Positions 1 through 6,881 of a stretch of 11,061 nucleotides of DNA are shown here, piece by piece. Position 1 is the stretch's first letter; every line of letters begins with the position of its first letter. The notes beneath the pieces are model-generated. The model worked only from the letters and a program-made list of their open reading frames with translations, searched no databases and had not been told where the DNA came from. The DNA comes from JBBDIX01 sp040880235. Its GTDB lineage: Bacteria > Actinomycetota > Nitriliruptoria > Nitriliruptorales > Nitriliruptoraceae. The DNA is taken from positions 1-11,061 of the forward strand of contig JBBDIX010000086.1 of NCBI GenBank assembly GCA_040880235.1. The letters are read 5' to 3'. Both the position numbers and the translations under genes were made by a program.

Positions 1-211
1 TAGGCGTTGCGCGACAGGCGCCCCGGAAGGTCGAGGTGGGTGACGTCCCGGAGGTGGCCGGGTGGCGGCCAATGGCCACGTTGGTGGCGATAGACTCAGC
101 GACTGCGCGGAGCCGGGCGTCTTCCGGTGTGCGATGCAGTGCGGAATTGCCGCCTGTGCACGGGTGCCGATCCCGCCGCCGCAGCCGTCAACCCCTTCGT
201 TCGGAGCTCCG
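1..211. other. Unassigned sequence upstream of the SurA-like gene
   Basis: I see no gene here that I can support. One forward frame is open from the window edge to a TGA at 41-43, so the tail of an upstream gene (mfd would fit the usual actinobacterial order) could end there, but only about 13 codons are visible and I do not recognise them. A TAnnnT element (TAGACT, 91-96) could be a -10 box for the next gene, but no good -35 lies 16-19 nt before it. The frame of the next gene is open back to an ATG at 62; that stretch reads as non-conserved, Arg/Pro/Cys-rich sequence and is probably untranslated. Confidence 0.35.
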
Positions 212-1177
212 TTGCGTTCTCATCCCAACCGTCTGGCCGCCCTGCTGGCGTCCCTCGTGCTCGTGCTCGCTGCCTGTGGAGACGATGCCACCGCGACGGG
301 CGCCGCAGCAACGGTGAACGGCGTGGACATCCCGCGCAGCCAGCTGGACGACGCCGTGGACGCCGTCGTCGACGCCAACCCCGTTGACCCCAGCGAGATG
401 GACGCAGACGAGCGCGCCGCGCTGATCGCGCCCGTCCAGCACCAGGTGCTCGGACTGCTCATCCAGGCGCAGATCATCGCCGAGCTCGCGGAGTCCTACG
501 ACTACGTCGCGGACGATGACGCGGTGCAGGAGCTGTACGACGCCGAGGTGGAGCGGCAGGGAGGCGCGGAGGACTTCGAGCAGGCGCTGAGCCGGTCCGG
601 TCTCACCTCGGCCCTGTTCCTCGAGGTGTTCCTGCCCACGCAGCTGCGGGCCGAGCACATCCGCGACGGACTCGTCGCCGAGGCAGGTCCACTCGAGCAG
701 CGCACGGTGCGCCACATCCTCGTGGCCACCCAGGACGAGGCCGATGAGATCGTCGACGAGCTTGCCCAGGGAGGCGACTTCGCGGCCCTGGCCGAGGAAC
801 ACTCGACCGACGAGGGATCTGCCGTCCGGGGTGGGGTACTCGGGCCCGCGAGCCGAGGCGCCTACGTGCCCGAGTTCGACGAGGCCGCGTGGACGTCGTC
901 GATCGGCGAGGTCGTCGGCCCCATCGAGACGCAGTTCGGCTTCCACGTGATCGAGGTCACGGACGAGACGGTGACCGCACCCGAAGACCTCGGTCCGCAG
1001 CAGCGCGACCAGGCCGTGGGTGCGGAGCTGGGCACCCTCATCGAGTCCGCGTTCCGCGACGCCGAGGTGGAGATCGCGCCGGGTCTGGGCGTGTGGGATC
1101 CCGACACCGCGCAGGTCGTCGCGGAGGACCAGGTGGGAACCGGTTCGCCGGACGGGGCGGGCACCGGCGGCCAGTGA
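212..1177 (+). CDS. SurA/PrsA-type peptidyl-prolyl isomerase lipoprotein
   Basis: Predicted secreted foldase: a lipid-anchored parvulin-type cis-trans prolyl isomerase helping proteins fold outside the membrane. With the TTG start at 212 it has 321 residues. Residues 1-22 form a compact lipoprotein signal (charged MRSHPNR, hydrophobic stretch, lipobox LAAC with Cys22). A SurA_N-like helical chaperone region spans about 34-160 (TVNGVDIPRSQL onward). The PpiC rotamase domain is about 166-250, with VRHILV, the STDEGSAVRGGVLG segment, the YVPEFDEAAW segment and FGFHVIEV; the parvulin histidines H168 and H245 are present. The tail is Gly/Asp-rich. I chose TTG 212 because GGAG lies 5 nt upstream and it gives a normal signal peptide. 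In-frame ATGs at 62 and 134 would add 50 or 26 non-conserved residues before the signal. Its stop overlaps the mazG start by 1 nt (TGATG), so the two are probably co-translated. Confidence 0.87.
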   Translation: MRSHPNRLAALLASLVLVLAACGDDATATGAAATVNGVDIPRSQLDDAVDAVVDANPVDPSEMDADERAALIAPVQHQVLGLLIQAQIIAELAESYDYVADDDAVQELYDAEVERQGGAEDFEQALSRSGLTSALFLEVFLPTQLRAEHIRDGLVAEAGPLEQRTVRHILVATQDEADEIVDELAQGGDFAALAEEHSTDEGSAVRGGVLGPASRGAYVPEFDEAAWTSSIGEVVGPIETQFGFHVIEVTDETVTAPEDLGPQQRDQAVGAELGTLIESAFRDAEVEIAPGLGVWDPDTAQVVAEDQVGTGSPDGAGTGGQ

Positions 1178-2286
1178 TGGACGCCTCGGATCGGGCGACG
1201 CGGCGGGTCGTGCTCGTCGAGTCGTCCGATGCGCTGCCCGGCCTGCTCCCGTTTCAGGCATGGGACGCGTTGGCACTCGCCGACGTCGTGTACGTCCGTG
1301 ACGCCGACGCGCATCCCTCCGCGCCCTCGCTCCACGCGGCCGGTCTCGACCTGACCGTGCTCGAACCCGCGACCCTCGATCGGTCCGATCTCGACCTGTC
1401 ACGGCCCGGTTCGCCCGAGGATCGGCGTCTCGCGAAGGCCCTGCTCGCGCACTGCCCGCCAGATGCTCCGGCGGTGTTCCTCCTCGGTCCCGACGACCAC
1501 GGGCTCGCCGGGGCCGTGGCCGGCATGGCGGCGGACGCCGACGCGGAGATCGAACTCGTCTTCTTCGCCCCGCAGCCCGCAGGCACCGAGTTCGTCCGCC
1601 TCGTCGAGGTGATGGGTCGCCTGCGTGATCCTGACGACGGGTGCCCGTGGGACCTCGAACAGGACCACCGGTCGCTCGTGCACCACCTCGTGGAAGAGAC
1701 CTACGAACTCGTCGACGCCATCGAGCGTGACGACGACGAGGATCTCGTCGAGGAACTCGGGGACGTGCTGCTGCAGGTCGTGTTCCACGCGCACCTGGCC
1801 GCGGAACGTCGCGCCTTCGCCATCGACGACGTCGCCCGGGGGATCGTCGACAAGCTCGTCCGCCGGCATCCGCACGTCTTCGCTGACGGCGATGCAGAGA
1901 CCGCGGGCGACGTGCAGGAACGCTGGGATCAGCTGAAGGACGCAGAGAAGGACCGCGACGACGTGTTCGACGGGGTGCCCCTCGCGATGCCTGCGCTGCA
2001 GCTGGTCGATCGCCTGCACCGTCGTGCCCGACGTCACGTCGCACTCTCCGAGCGCACCCCGGCCGTGCGCCTGCGTGCCGGACTCGAGCAGCTGGAGGCA
2101 GCGACCGCCCCCGCTGCCGACGTCGACCGTGACGACGTCGAGCGGATCCTCGGGGAGTTCGTGGCGGCGATGGTCGAACTCGCCGACGCACATGGCGTCG
2201 ATCTCGAGGCCGCCGTCAGACGTTGGGCCGACGGGTTTCGCGCACGTGTCTCCGGTGAACTCGCAGAGCGAGCCGGGGAGGCCTGA
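1177..2286 (+). CDS. mazG: MazG family nucleoside triphosphate pyrophosphohydrolase
   Basis: House-cleaning NTP pyrophosphohydrolase (NTP to NMP + PPi), cytoplasmic, of 369 residues. The catalytic MazG domain covers about 138-260: the RLRDPDDGCPWDLEQDHRSL signature, then the metal-binding EExxE...ExxD motif with E173, E174, E177, E193 and D196, then KLVRRHPHVF and the W-x-x-K-x-x-E-K segment (about 250-258). GVPLAMPAL and RLHRRA (266-284) lead into the C-terminal repeat, which is degenerate: where two-domain MazG proteins have another acidic E/D motif, this one reads ERILGEF (322-328) and lacks the Asp. The N-terminal 135 residues (VVLVESSDALPGLLPFQAWDAL...) are not MazG-like. By position they match the tetrapyrrole-methylase-like domain of YabN-type MazG proteins, but they are too short for a whole one. 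The ATG at 1177 overlaps the preceding stop, which favours translational coupling; no strong Shine-Dalgarno is seen. Confidence 0.95.
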   Translation: MDASDRATRRVVLVESSDALPGLLPFQAWDALALADVVYVRDADAHPSAPSLHAAGLDLTVLEPATLDRSDLDLSRPGSPEDRRLAKALLAHCPPDAPAVFLLGPDDHGLAGAVAGMAADADAEIELVFFAPQPAGTEFVRLVEVMGRLRDPDDGCPWDLEQDHRSLVHHLVEETYELVDAIERDDDEDLVEELGDVLLQVVFHAHLAAERRAFAIDDVARGIVDKLVRRHPHVFADGDAETAGDVQERWDQLKDAEKDRDDVFDGVPLAMPALQLVDRLHRRARRHVALSERTPAVRLRAGLEQLEAATAPAADVDRDDVERILGEFVAAMVELADAHGVDLEAAVRRWADGFRARVSGELAERAGEA

Positions 2287-2396
2287 CCGAATCGACATGG
2301 CCCACGACGCCCCACGGACGTTACGATCGTCGGGGTCGCACGCACGAGTTGATCGTGCATGCGGAGCACCCGCGCGACGAGGATCCGGAGGCCGCC

Positions 2397-2777
2397 ATGG
2401 CGCCCGCACAGTGCCCGAGCTGCGCCAGGTTCCTGAGCGCGGCCTTCGTGACGTCGCTCGGGGGCGGTCCGCAGGCCTGTCCCGGCTGTGCGACGTCGCT
2501 GACGGCGGACCAGTTCGACGGTGTGGACGCCCCCGACGAACCCGACGAAGCCGATGTGCTCGACGGCTGGGACGTCGGTGGTGAGGCGTCGTCCTGGAGA
2601 GACGACCAGCCGCCGTTCCCGGTGGATGCGGCGTGGGTTGGTGGTGGCGCGGCCGTCGGAGCCCTGCTGGGGATGCTGACGACCCGTCGGGTGGGCGGAC
2701 TGTTCACCGGCGCGCTGCTCGGTGCGGCCGCGGTCGGCGCGGCCCGCCGGGTCTGGGAACTCGACGCCGACACCTGA
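2397..2777 (+). CDS. Small zinc-ribbon protein with C-terminal membrane hairpin
   Basis: Hypothetical protein of 126 residues. It begins with a treble-cysteine-pair ribbon, CPSC (C6, C9) and CPGC (C28, C31), which should bind one Zn ion. An acidic linker (about 38-72, Asp/Glu-rich) follows, then two short Gly/Ala-rich hydrophobic stretches (about 80-95 and 99-117) that could form a membrane hairpin or a glycine-zipper pair. I do not recognise the family. The ATG at 2397 is chosen because GGAG sits 6 nt upstream; an in-frame TTG at 2349 would add 16 residues before the first Cys pair. A TACGAT element at 2322-2327 could be a -10 box, but no matching -35 is visible. It lies between mazG and eno, where M. 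tuberculosis carries lpqU, but shows no resemblance to a lytic transglycosylase. Confidence 0.72.
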   Translation: MAPAQCPSCARFLSAAFVTSLGGGPQACPGCATSLTADQFDGVDAPDEPDEADVLDGWDVGGEASSWRDDQPPFPVDAAWVGGGAAVGALLGMLTTRRVGGLFTGALLGAAAVGAARRVWELDADT

Positions 2778-2828
2778 CGATCTGCCCGCAGGATGCTCCT
2801 GGCGCATACGTGGCGGGTGTGGCGCCTG

Positions 2829-2858
2829 TTGGGAAGCGCGCGACCCGTGGCGTACCGT
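2829..2858 (+). promoter_or_regulatory. Candidate promoter for enolase
   Basis: TTGGGA (2829-2834) and TACCGT (2853-2858) are separated by 18 nt, a plausible vegetative sigma-factor promoter in a 171-nt gap. Transcription would start near 2865, leaving a leader of about 85 nt. The same -10 hexamer and spacing recur upstream of the S1-domain gene. Confidence 0.4.
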
Positions 2859-2948
2859 CGCACGGTCCGTGCGGCGCCGCGCCGTCGGACCCGTGCAGGG
2901 CGACGGCCTCCTGCACACCGTCCTCCCCGGTCCTCAGAGGTGCGCAAC

Positions 2949-4238
2949 GTGCAGAATCCGGCGATCCAGCGGATACACGCCCGACAGATCCTCGACAGCC
3001 GGGGCAATCCGACCGTCGAGGTCGACGTCGACCTCGCGGACGGCGCCCTGGGACGGGCCGCGGTGCCGTCGGGCGCCTCCACCGGCGCATCAGAGGCCGT
3101 GGAACTGCGTGACGGCGACCAGACCCGGTGGATGGGCAAGGGCGTCGAACAGGCGGTCGACAACGTCAACGACCGCATCGCCCCGGTGCTGACCGGTCAG
3201 GACGCGAGCCGTCAGCGACATGTCGACGCGCTGCTGCTCGACCTCGACGGGACCGACAACAAGGGAGAACTCGGCGCGAACGCGATCCTCGGCGTGTCGC
3301 TCGCCGTCGCGCGTGCCGCCGCGGCGAGCCACGGACTGCCGCTGTACGCCTACCTCGGTGGCCCCAACGCCCACGTCCTGCCGGCCCCGTGCATGAACGT
3401 GCTCAACGGCGGCAGCCACGCCGACTCCAACGTGGACTTCCAGGAGTTCATGATCGTGCCGACCGGCGCGCCGAGCTTCCGCGAGGCACTGCGCATGGGC
3501 ACCGAGACCTACCACCACCTGCGCACGGTGCTCCACGACCGGGGACTGGCCACCGCACTCGGCGACGAGGGCGGGTTCGCGCCCAACCTGTCGTCGAACA
3601 CCGAGGCGCTCGACCTGCTCATGGAGGCCATCCAGGTCGCCGGACACGAACCGGGACGCGACGTCGTCATCGCACTCGATCCGGCCGCGAGCGAGTTCTG
3701 CGAGGACGGCACCTACCACCTGCGGGGTGAGGGCCGAGAGCTGTCCAGTGACGAGATGATCGATCTGTGGGCCGATCTGGTCGACCGGTACCCGATCGTG
3801 TCGATCGAGGACGGACTCGACGAGGACGACTGGGACGGCTTCGCGCGCCTGACCGCACGCATCGGCGACCGGGTCCAGGTGGTCGGCGACGACCTGCTGG
3901 TGACCAACCCGCGACTGGTCGCCCGCGCCATCGAGGAGCGTGCCGCCAACAGCGTGCTCGTGAAGGTCAACCAGATCGGCACGCTCACGGAGACCCTCGA
4001 CGCGATCGCGCTCGCCCAGCGCGCCAACTGGTCGACGATGATCTCGCATCGGTCCGGCGAGACCGAGGACACGACGATCGCCGATCTGGCCGTGGCGTGC
4101 AACGCCGGGCAGATCAAGACCGGTGCCCCGGCCCGCAGTGACCGGGTCGCGAAGTACAACCAGCTGCTGCGCATCGAGGAACAGCTGGGCGACGACGCAC
4201 GCTACGCCGGCCTGTCCACCTTCCGACAGGGAGCCTGA
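2949..4238 (+). CDS. eno: Enolase (phosphopyruvate hydratase)
   Basis: Glycolytic enzyme interconverting 2-phosphoglycerate and phosphoenolpyruvate, Mg-dependent, cytoplasmic. With GTG 2949 it has 429 residues, the normal bacterial length. Visible landmarks are the N-terminal LDSRGNPTVEVDV, the mobile loop GASTGASEAVELRDGD (42-57), GANAILGVSLAVARA, NVLNGGSHADSNVDFQEF, the catalytic Glu in GDEGGFAPN (E207), and metal ligands D244 (ALDPAASEF), E287 (SIEDGLDE) and D314 (VVGDDLLVTN). The catalytic base K339 (VLVKVNQIGTL), H367 in SHRSGETEDT and K390 in KTGAPARSDR are also present. All key residues are intact. GTG 2949 is preferred because AGAGG lies 8 nt upstream (2936-2940) and the protein then starts just before the conserved IQRIHARQILDSRGN. 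The frame stays open back to a TTG-type position at 2793, but that extension is Arg/Pro-rich and unlike enolase. Confidence 0.99.
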   Translation: MQNPAIQRIHARQILDSRGNPTVEVDVDLADGALGRAAVPSGASTGASEAVELRDGDQTRWMGKGVEQAVDNVNDRIAPVLTGQDASRQRHVDALLLDLDGTDNKGELGANAILGVSLAVARAAAASHGLPLYAYLGGPNAHVLPAPCMNVLNGGSHADSNVDFQEFMIVPTGAPSFREALRMGTETYHHLRTVLHDRGLATALGDEGGFAPNLSSNTEALDLLMEAIQVAGHEPGRDVVIALDPAASEFCEDGTYHLRGEGRELSSDEMIDLWADLVDRYPIVSIEDGLDEDDWDGFARLTARIGDRVQVVGDDLLVTNPRLVARAIEERAANSVLVKVNQIGTLTETLDAIALAQRANWSTMISHRSGETEDTTIADLAVACNAGQIKTGAPARSDRVAKYNQLLRIEEQLGDDARYAGLSTFRQGA

Positions 4239-4242
4239 ACCC

Positions 4243-4713
4243 GTGTCAACCCGCCCGCGACGCACCGCGCCCCGCCCGCTGAGGTGGGTCGCCGCGGCCG
4301 TCACGGCGCCGTTTCGTGGGGACCGGCCGCTGATCCTCGCGGTCGTCGTGTCGCTGGCCGTGGCCGGGATGCTGCTGATGTCGCCGGCACAGAGATACCT
4401 CGACGCGCAGGCGCGCGTGGAGGTGCTCGAGGTCAAGGACCAGGTGCTCGCCGACGAGGTCGCGCGCCTGGAGCAGCGGGTCGACGACCTGCACGACCCG
4501 GAACACCTCGAACTGCTCGCCCGGGAACAGCAGGGTTTCGCGCGCCCCGGCGAGGTCGTCTACCGCATCATCCCACCCGACACCGACGAGGTCGCCGAGG
4601 ACCCGGCCGACGAGTCCCTCGAGGCGTTCGACGTCGACGAGTCGGCGGTCGAACAAGCGCCCCTGCACGAGCAGGTGTGGCGCCTGGTCTCCGGAGTGCT
4701 CGGCCTCGGTTGA
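4243..4713 (+). CDS. DivIC/FtsB-like septum formation initiator
   Basis: Divisome protein of 156 residues, a bitopic inner-membrane protein of the FtsB/DivIC family expected to act with FtsL and FtsQ in septum assembly. A basic cytoplasmic N-terminus (1-28, Arg-rich) precedes one membrane segment (about 29-46, LILAVVVSLAVAGMLLM). A coiled coil follows (about 52-83, DAQARVEVLEVKDQVLADEV), and then the family signature DPEHLELLAREQQGFARPGE with VVYRI (85-109). The C-terminal acidic tail (113-140) is extra. GTG 4243 lies 4 nt after the eno stop, with AGGGAG (4228-4233) 9 nt upstream and overlapping the end of eno, so the two are probably co-transcribed. The same eno-DivIC adjacency occurs in mycobacteria. 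Confidence 0.93.
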   Translation: MSTRPRRTAPRPLRWVAAAVTAPFRGDRPLILAVVVSLAVAGMLLMSPAQRYLDAQARVEVLEVKDQVLADEVARLEQRVDDLHDPEHLELLAREQQGFARPGEVVYRIIPPDTDEVAEDPADESLEAFDVDESAVEQAPLHEQVWRLVSGVLGLG

Positions 4714-4773
4714 TCCTCCCGGCGGCGCCACGGCGACGGCGGCACCACGGTCGTCCTCGGCCGCACGGAGAGG

Positions 4774-4803
4774 TTGCCCCATGCGCCACTGCTGCCGTAC
4801 CGT
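4774..4803 (+). promoter_or_regulatory. Candidate promoter for the S1-domain gene
   Basis: TTGCCC (4774-4779) and TACCGT (4798-4803) are separated by 18 nt, the same layout and -10 hexamer as the eno candidate. Transcription would begin near 4810, giving a leader of about 140 nt before the probable TTG start. The 237-nt gap after the DivIC gene supports a separate transcript here. Confidence 0.4.
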
Positions 4804-4905
4804 GTGCATCACGGGTGCACGTCACCCGATCCCCGAACCGGCTCCGCACGACGTCGAACTGGCGCGACCGCGGACCGCTGGGCGTCACCGTCCCGTCACG
4901 CTGAG

Positions 4906-4950
4906 CGCGTGGCCACGCGGTGCCGGAGGGGAACCGAGCACCGAGAGGAG
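4906..4950 (+). promoter_or_regulatory. Structured leader and purine-rich site before the S1-domain gene
   Basis: Directly before the S1 gene lies a perfect 14-bp palindrome CGCGTGGCCACGCG (4906-4919). It is followed by a hairpin with arms CGGTGC (4918-4923) and GCACCG (4938-4943), extended inward by CGG/CCG, with AGGGGAA in the loop. The Shine-Dalgarno-like GAGAGGAG (4943-4950) abuts the hairpin and the TTG codon. The two structures share two bases and could exclude each other. Operator, translational control element or chance are all possible. Confidence 0.35.
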
Positions 4951-5337
4951 TTGGTCGAACTGGTAGGAGAGATCGTCAAGGGCAAGGTCGTCCGCCTGGA
5001 GGAGTACGGCGCGTTCGTCGAGATCGAGACCGAGGAGCACGGCGCCGTCACCGGACTGGTGCACGTCTCCGAGGTCGACTCGGACTTCGTCGAGAACATC
5101 TACGCCTACCTCGCCGAGGGTGACGAGGTCGACGTGAAGGTCCTCGACATCAAGGAGGACGGCAAGGTCGACCTGTCCATCAAGCGGGCAGATCCCGAGT
5201 GGCAGGACGAAGAGGTCCCCAACCTGCGTTCGAAGCTGGACAAGGACTTCAACAAGCGTCTTCGCCGGTTCATGCACAAGTCGCAGATGATCCAGGGCGA
5301 GGCCCGTCGCCAGAAGCGTGGTCGCGTCGGGACGTGA
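4951..5337 (+). CDS. Single S1-domain RNA-binding protein (YabR-like)
   Basis: Small cytoplasmic protein of 128 residues from TTG 4951. Residues about 5-78 form one S1/OB-fold RNA-binding domain: VGEIVKGKVVRLEEYGAFVE, GLVHVSEV, YLAEGDEVDVKVLDI and GKVDLSIKRA are the usual S1 strands. The rest is a charged, basic C-terminus with DFNKRLRRFMHKSQ and a final KRGR patch. Single-S1 proteins with a basic tail resemble B. subtilis YabR, which also follows divIC, and the general stress protein GSP13; ribosome or RNA association is expected, but the exact role is unknown. The start is uncertain: no ATG fits, TTG 4951 touches the purine-rich site, CTG 4960 would be 9 nt from it, and GTG 4909 would add 14 residues. 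The stop overlaps the DUF501 start by 4 nt (GTGA). Confidence 0.9.
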   Translation: MVELVGEIVKGKVVRLEEYGAFVEIETEEHGAVTGLVHVSEVDSDFVENIYAYLAEGDEVDVKVLDIKEDGKVDLSIKRADPEWQDEEVPNLRSKLDKDFNKRLRRFMHKSQMIQGEARRQKRGRVGT

Positions 5338-5918
5338 CGGTCGACGCCGTACACCCCGACCCACACGCCTCCTACGAGCAGGCCCGCGCCGCCGAACCCG
5401 CCGATGCGCACACGACCGCCGTCGTGTCCGCCCAGATCGGCCGGCCGGCGCGCGGCTCGCCGGCCGTCGTGCACCGATGTGTGCACGACCTGCCCACCGT
5501 CGTGCGGGTCGATCCCCGACTCGACGACGGCACCCCGTTCCCCACGTCGTTCTGGCTGACGTGTCCGCTGCTGCGTTCCCGCGTGGGAACGCTCGAGGCC
5601 GACCACGCGATGGTCGGTCTCAACGAACGTCTGGACTCCGATCCCGACCTCGCCCGCGACTACGCCGCATCCCACGACCGGTACGTCGCCTTTCGCGACA
5701 CACTGGGGGAACCGCTGCCGGGTGCTCCGGGCAGTGGTGGCATGCCGCGACACATCAAGTGTCTGCACGTGCACGCCGCCCACCACCTCGCCACCGGCGA
5801 CAACCCCATCGGCGCGTGGGTGATCGACCACGCACTGCCGATGGCCTGTCCCGCCCCCTGCGTGGATGACCCCGACGACGCTGACGGCTCTGACGACCCT
5901 GACGGCGACGCGTCGTGA
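5334..5918 (+). CDS. DUF501 family protein
   Basis: Protein of 194 residues in the DUF501 family, common in actinobacteria and without a known function. Family landmarks are visible: PTSFWLTCPLL (70-80) with Cys77, the central VGTLEADHAMVGLNERL and DYAASHDRYVAFRD stretches, and the strongly conserved GGMPRHIKCLHVHAAHHLATGDNPIG (135-160) with C143, H145, H147 and H150. A CPAPC motif (172-176) follows. The clustered Cys and His suggest a metal site, which is inference. The extreme C-terminus is an Asp-rich tail. GTG 5334 overlaps the preceding stop by 4 nt, and its own stop overlaps the next GTG by 4 nt, so S1, DUF501 and Ppx look translationally coupled. DUF501 next to a Ppx/GppA gene is a recurrent actinobacterial arrangement. 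Confidence 0.94.
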   Translation: MTVDAVHPDPHASYEQARAAEPADAHTTAVVSAQIGRPARGSPAVVHRCVHDLPTVVRVDPRLDDGTPFPTSFWLTCPLLRSRVGTLEADHAMVGLNERLDSDPDLARDYAASHDRYVAFRDTLGEPLPGAPGSGGMPRHIKCLHVHAAHHLATGDNPIGAWVIDHALPMACPAPCVDDPDDADGSDDPDGDAS

Positions 5919-6850
5919 CCGGGTCGCGTGCCGCCATCGACGTCGGCAGCAACTCGGTACGTCTGCTCGTGCTCGACGCCGACGGGGTGCGGGTCACCCG
6001 CCGCATGGAGATCACCCGCCTCGCCCGCGGCGTCGACCGCACCGGGCGGTTCGACCCGCAGACGTTCGAACACACCCTCGACGTGATCGCTGACTTCCGA
6101 CGCACTGCGCTCGAACTCGGGGTCGACGACCGCATGCGCATCGGCGCGACCTCCGCCGTACGTGACGCGGCGGACCGCGACCGGTTCGTCCACGCGGTGC
6201 GCGACTGCACCGGCATCGACGTCGAGGTCCTGTCGGGTGACCAGGAGGCCCTGCTCGCCTTCCGCGGCGCCCTCGGCGCGGTGGACGTGGCACGACCCGC
6301 CGCGGTGGTCGACGTCGGCGGCGGCTCGACCGAGGTGATCGTCGGCGACGCACGCGACGCGGTCGTCGCGTCGGTGTCTCTGCAGGTCGGGTGCGTCCGG
6401 CTGACCGAGCGGTGTCTGGCGTCCGACCCGGCCACGCCTGACGAACTTGCTGCCGCCCGGACCGAGGTCGACACGCAGGTCGCGCGCATGCGCGAGGTGC
6501 TGAGTGCCGGGGGAGCGGACCTCACCGGTGCACGTTCGCTCGTGGCGGTGGCGGGCACGGCCACCACGATCGCGGCCATCCACCTCGGACTCGACCACTA
6601 CGACGAGACACGCATCCACGGCACGCGCATGCCCCGCGCCGCACTGGCCGCGCTGACCGAGCGACTCGTCGGACTCGACGCGGCCGCACGTGCGACGATG
6701 GGCTGCGTGCAGCCCGGCCGCGAGGACGTCATCCACGCCGGCGCGCTCGTGCTCCACGCGATCGTCGACGCCGGAGGGTTCGACGAGGTGGTCGTCAGCG
6801 AGGCCGACGGGCTGGACGGGCTGGCCGCCAGCCTCGACAGGCCGGCCTGA
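5915..6850 (+). CDS. Ppx/GppA family phosphatase, short form
   Basis: Polyphosphate or guanosine pentaphosphate phosphohydrolase of the ASKHA fold, 311 residues. The first phosphate-binding loop is AIDVGSNSVRLLV (D9, G11, N13). GATSAVRDA (77-85) and the catalytic Glu in LSGDQEALLAF (E111) follow, then the second phosphate loop VVDVGGGSTEVIVG (131-144), GCVRLTE (159-165), the adenosine-motif-like AVAGTATTIAAI (211-222), GREDVIHAGALVL (268-280) and VVSEADGLDGLA (293-304). It lacks the C-terminal HD-type domain of E. coli Ppx/GppA and matches the short actinobacterial form, such as mycobacterial PPX1 and PPX2. The sequence does not decide between polyphosphate and pppGpp as substrate. GTG 5915 overlaps the DUF501 stop by 4 nt. 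Confidence 0.95.
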   Translation: MTGSRAAIDVGSNSVRLLVLDADGVRVTRRMEITRLARGVDRTGRFDPQTFEHTLDVIADFRRTALELGVDDRMRIGATSAVRDAADRDRFVHAVRDCTGIDVEVLSGDQEALLAFRGALGAVDVARPAAVVDVGGGSTEVIVGDARDAVVASVSLQVGCVRLTERCLASDPATPDELAAARTEVDTQVARMREVLSAGGADLTGARSLVAVAGTATTIAAIHLGLDHYDETRIHGTRMPRAALAALTERLVGLDAAARATMGCVQPGREDVIHAGALVLHAIVDAGGFDEVVVSEADGLDGLAASLDRPA

Positions 6851-6881
6851 CGCCACGGGACCGACGACGGACGGGCAGCGG

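Noticed and set aside
188..2191. A 667-codon open frame on the minus strand opposite the SurA and mazG genes
   Set aside because: It is Arg/Pro/Gly-rich with no domain pattern, and it is the antisense shadow of two well-supported genes in GC-rich DNA.
3090..4436. Long minus-strand open frame opposite enolase
   Set aside because: Enolase on the + strand has every catalytic residue; the opposite frame has no recognisable motif.
4714..4760. GC-rich repeats after the DivIC gene as a terminator
   Set aside because: GGCGGC-type runs repeat in the same orientation; I could not find complementary arms.
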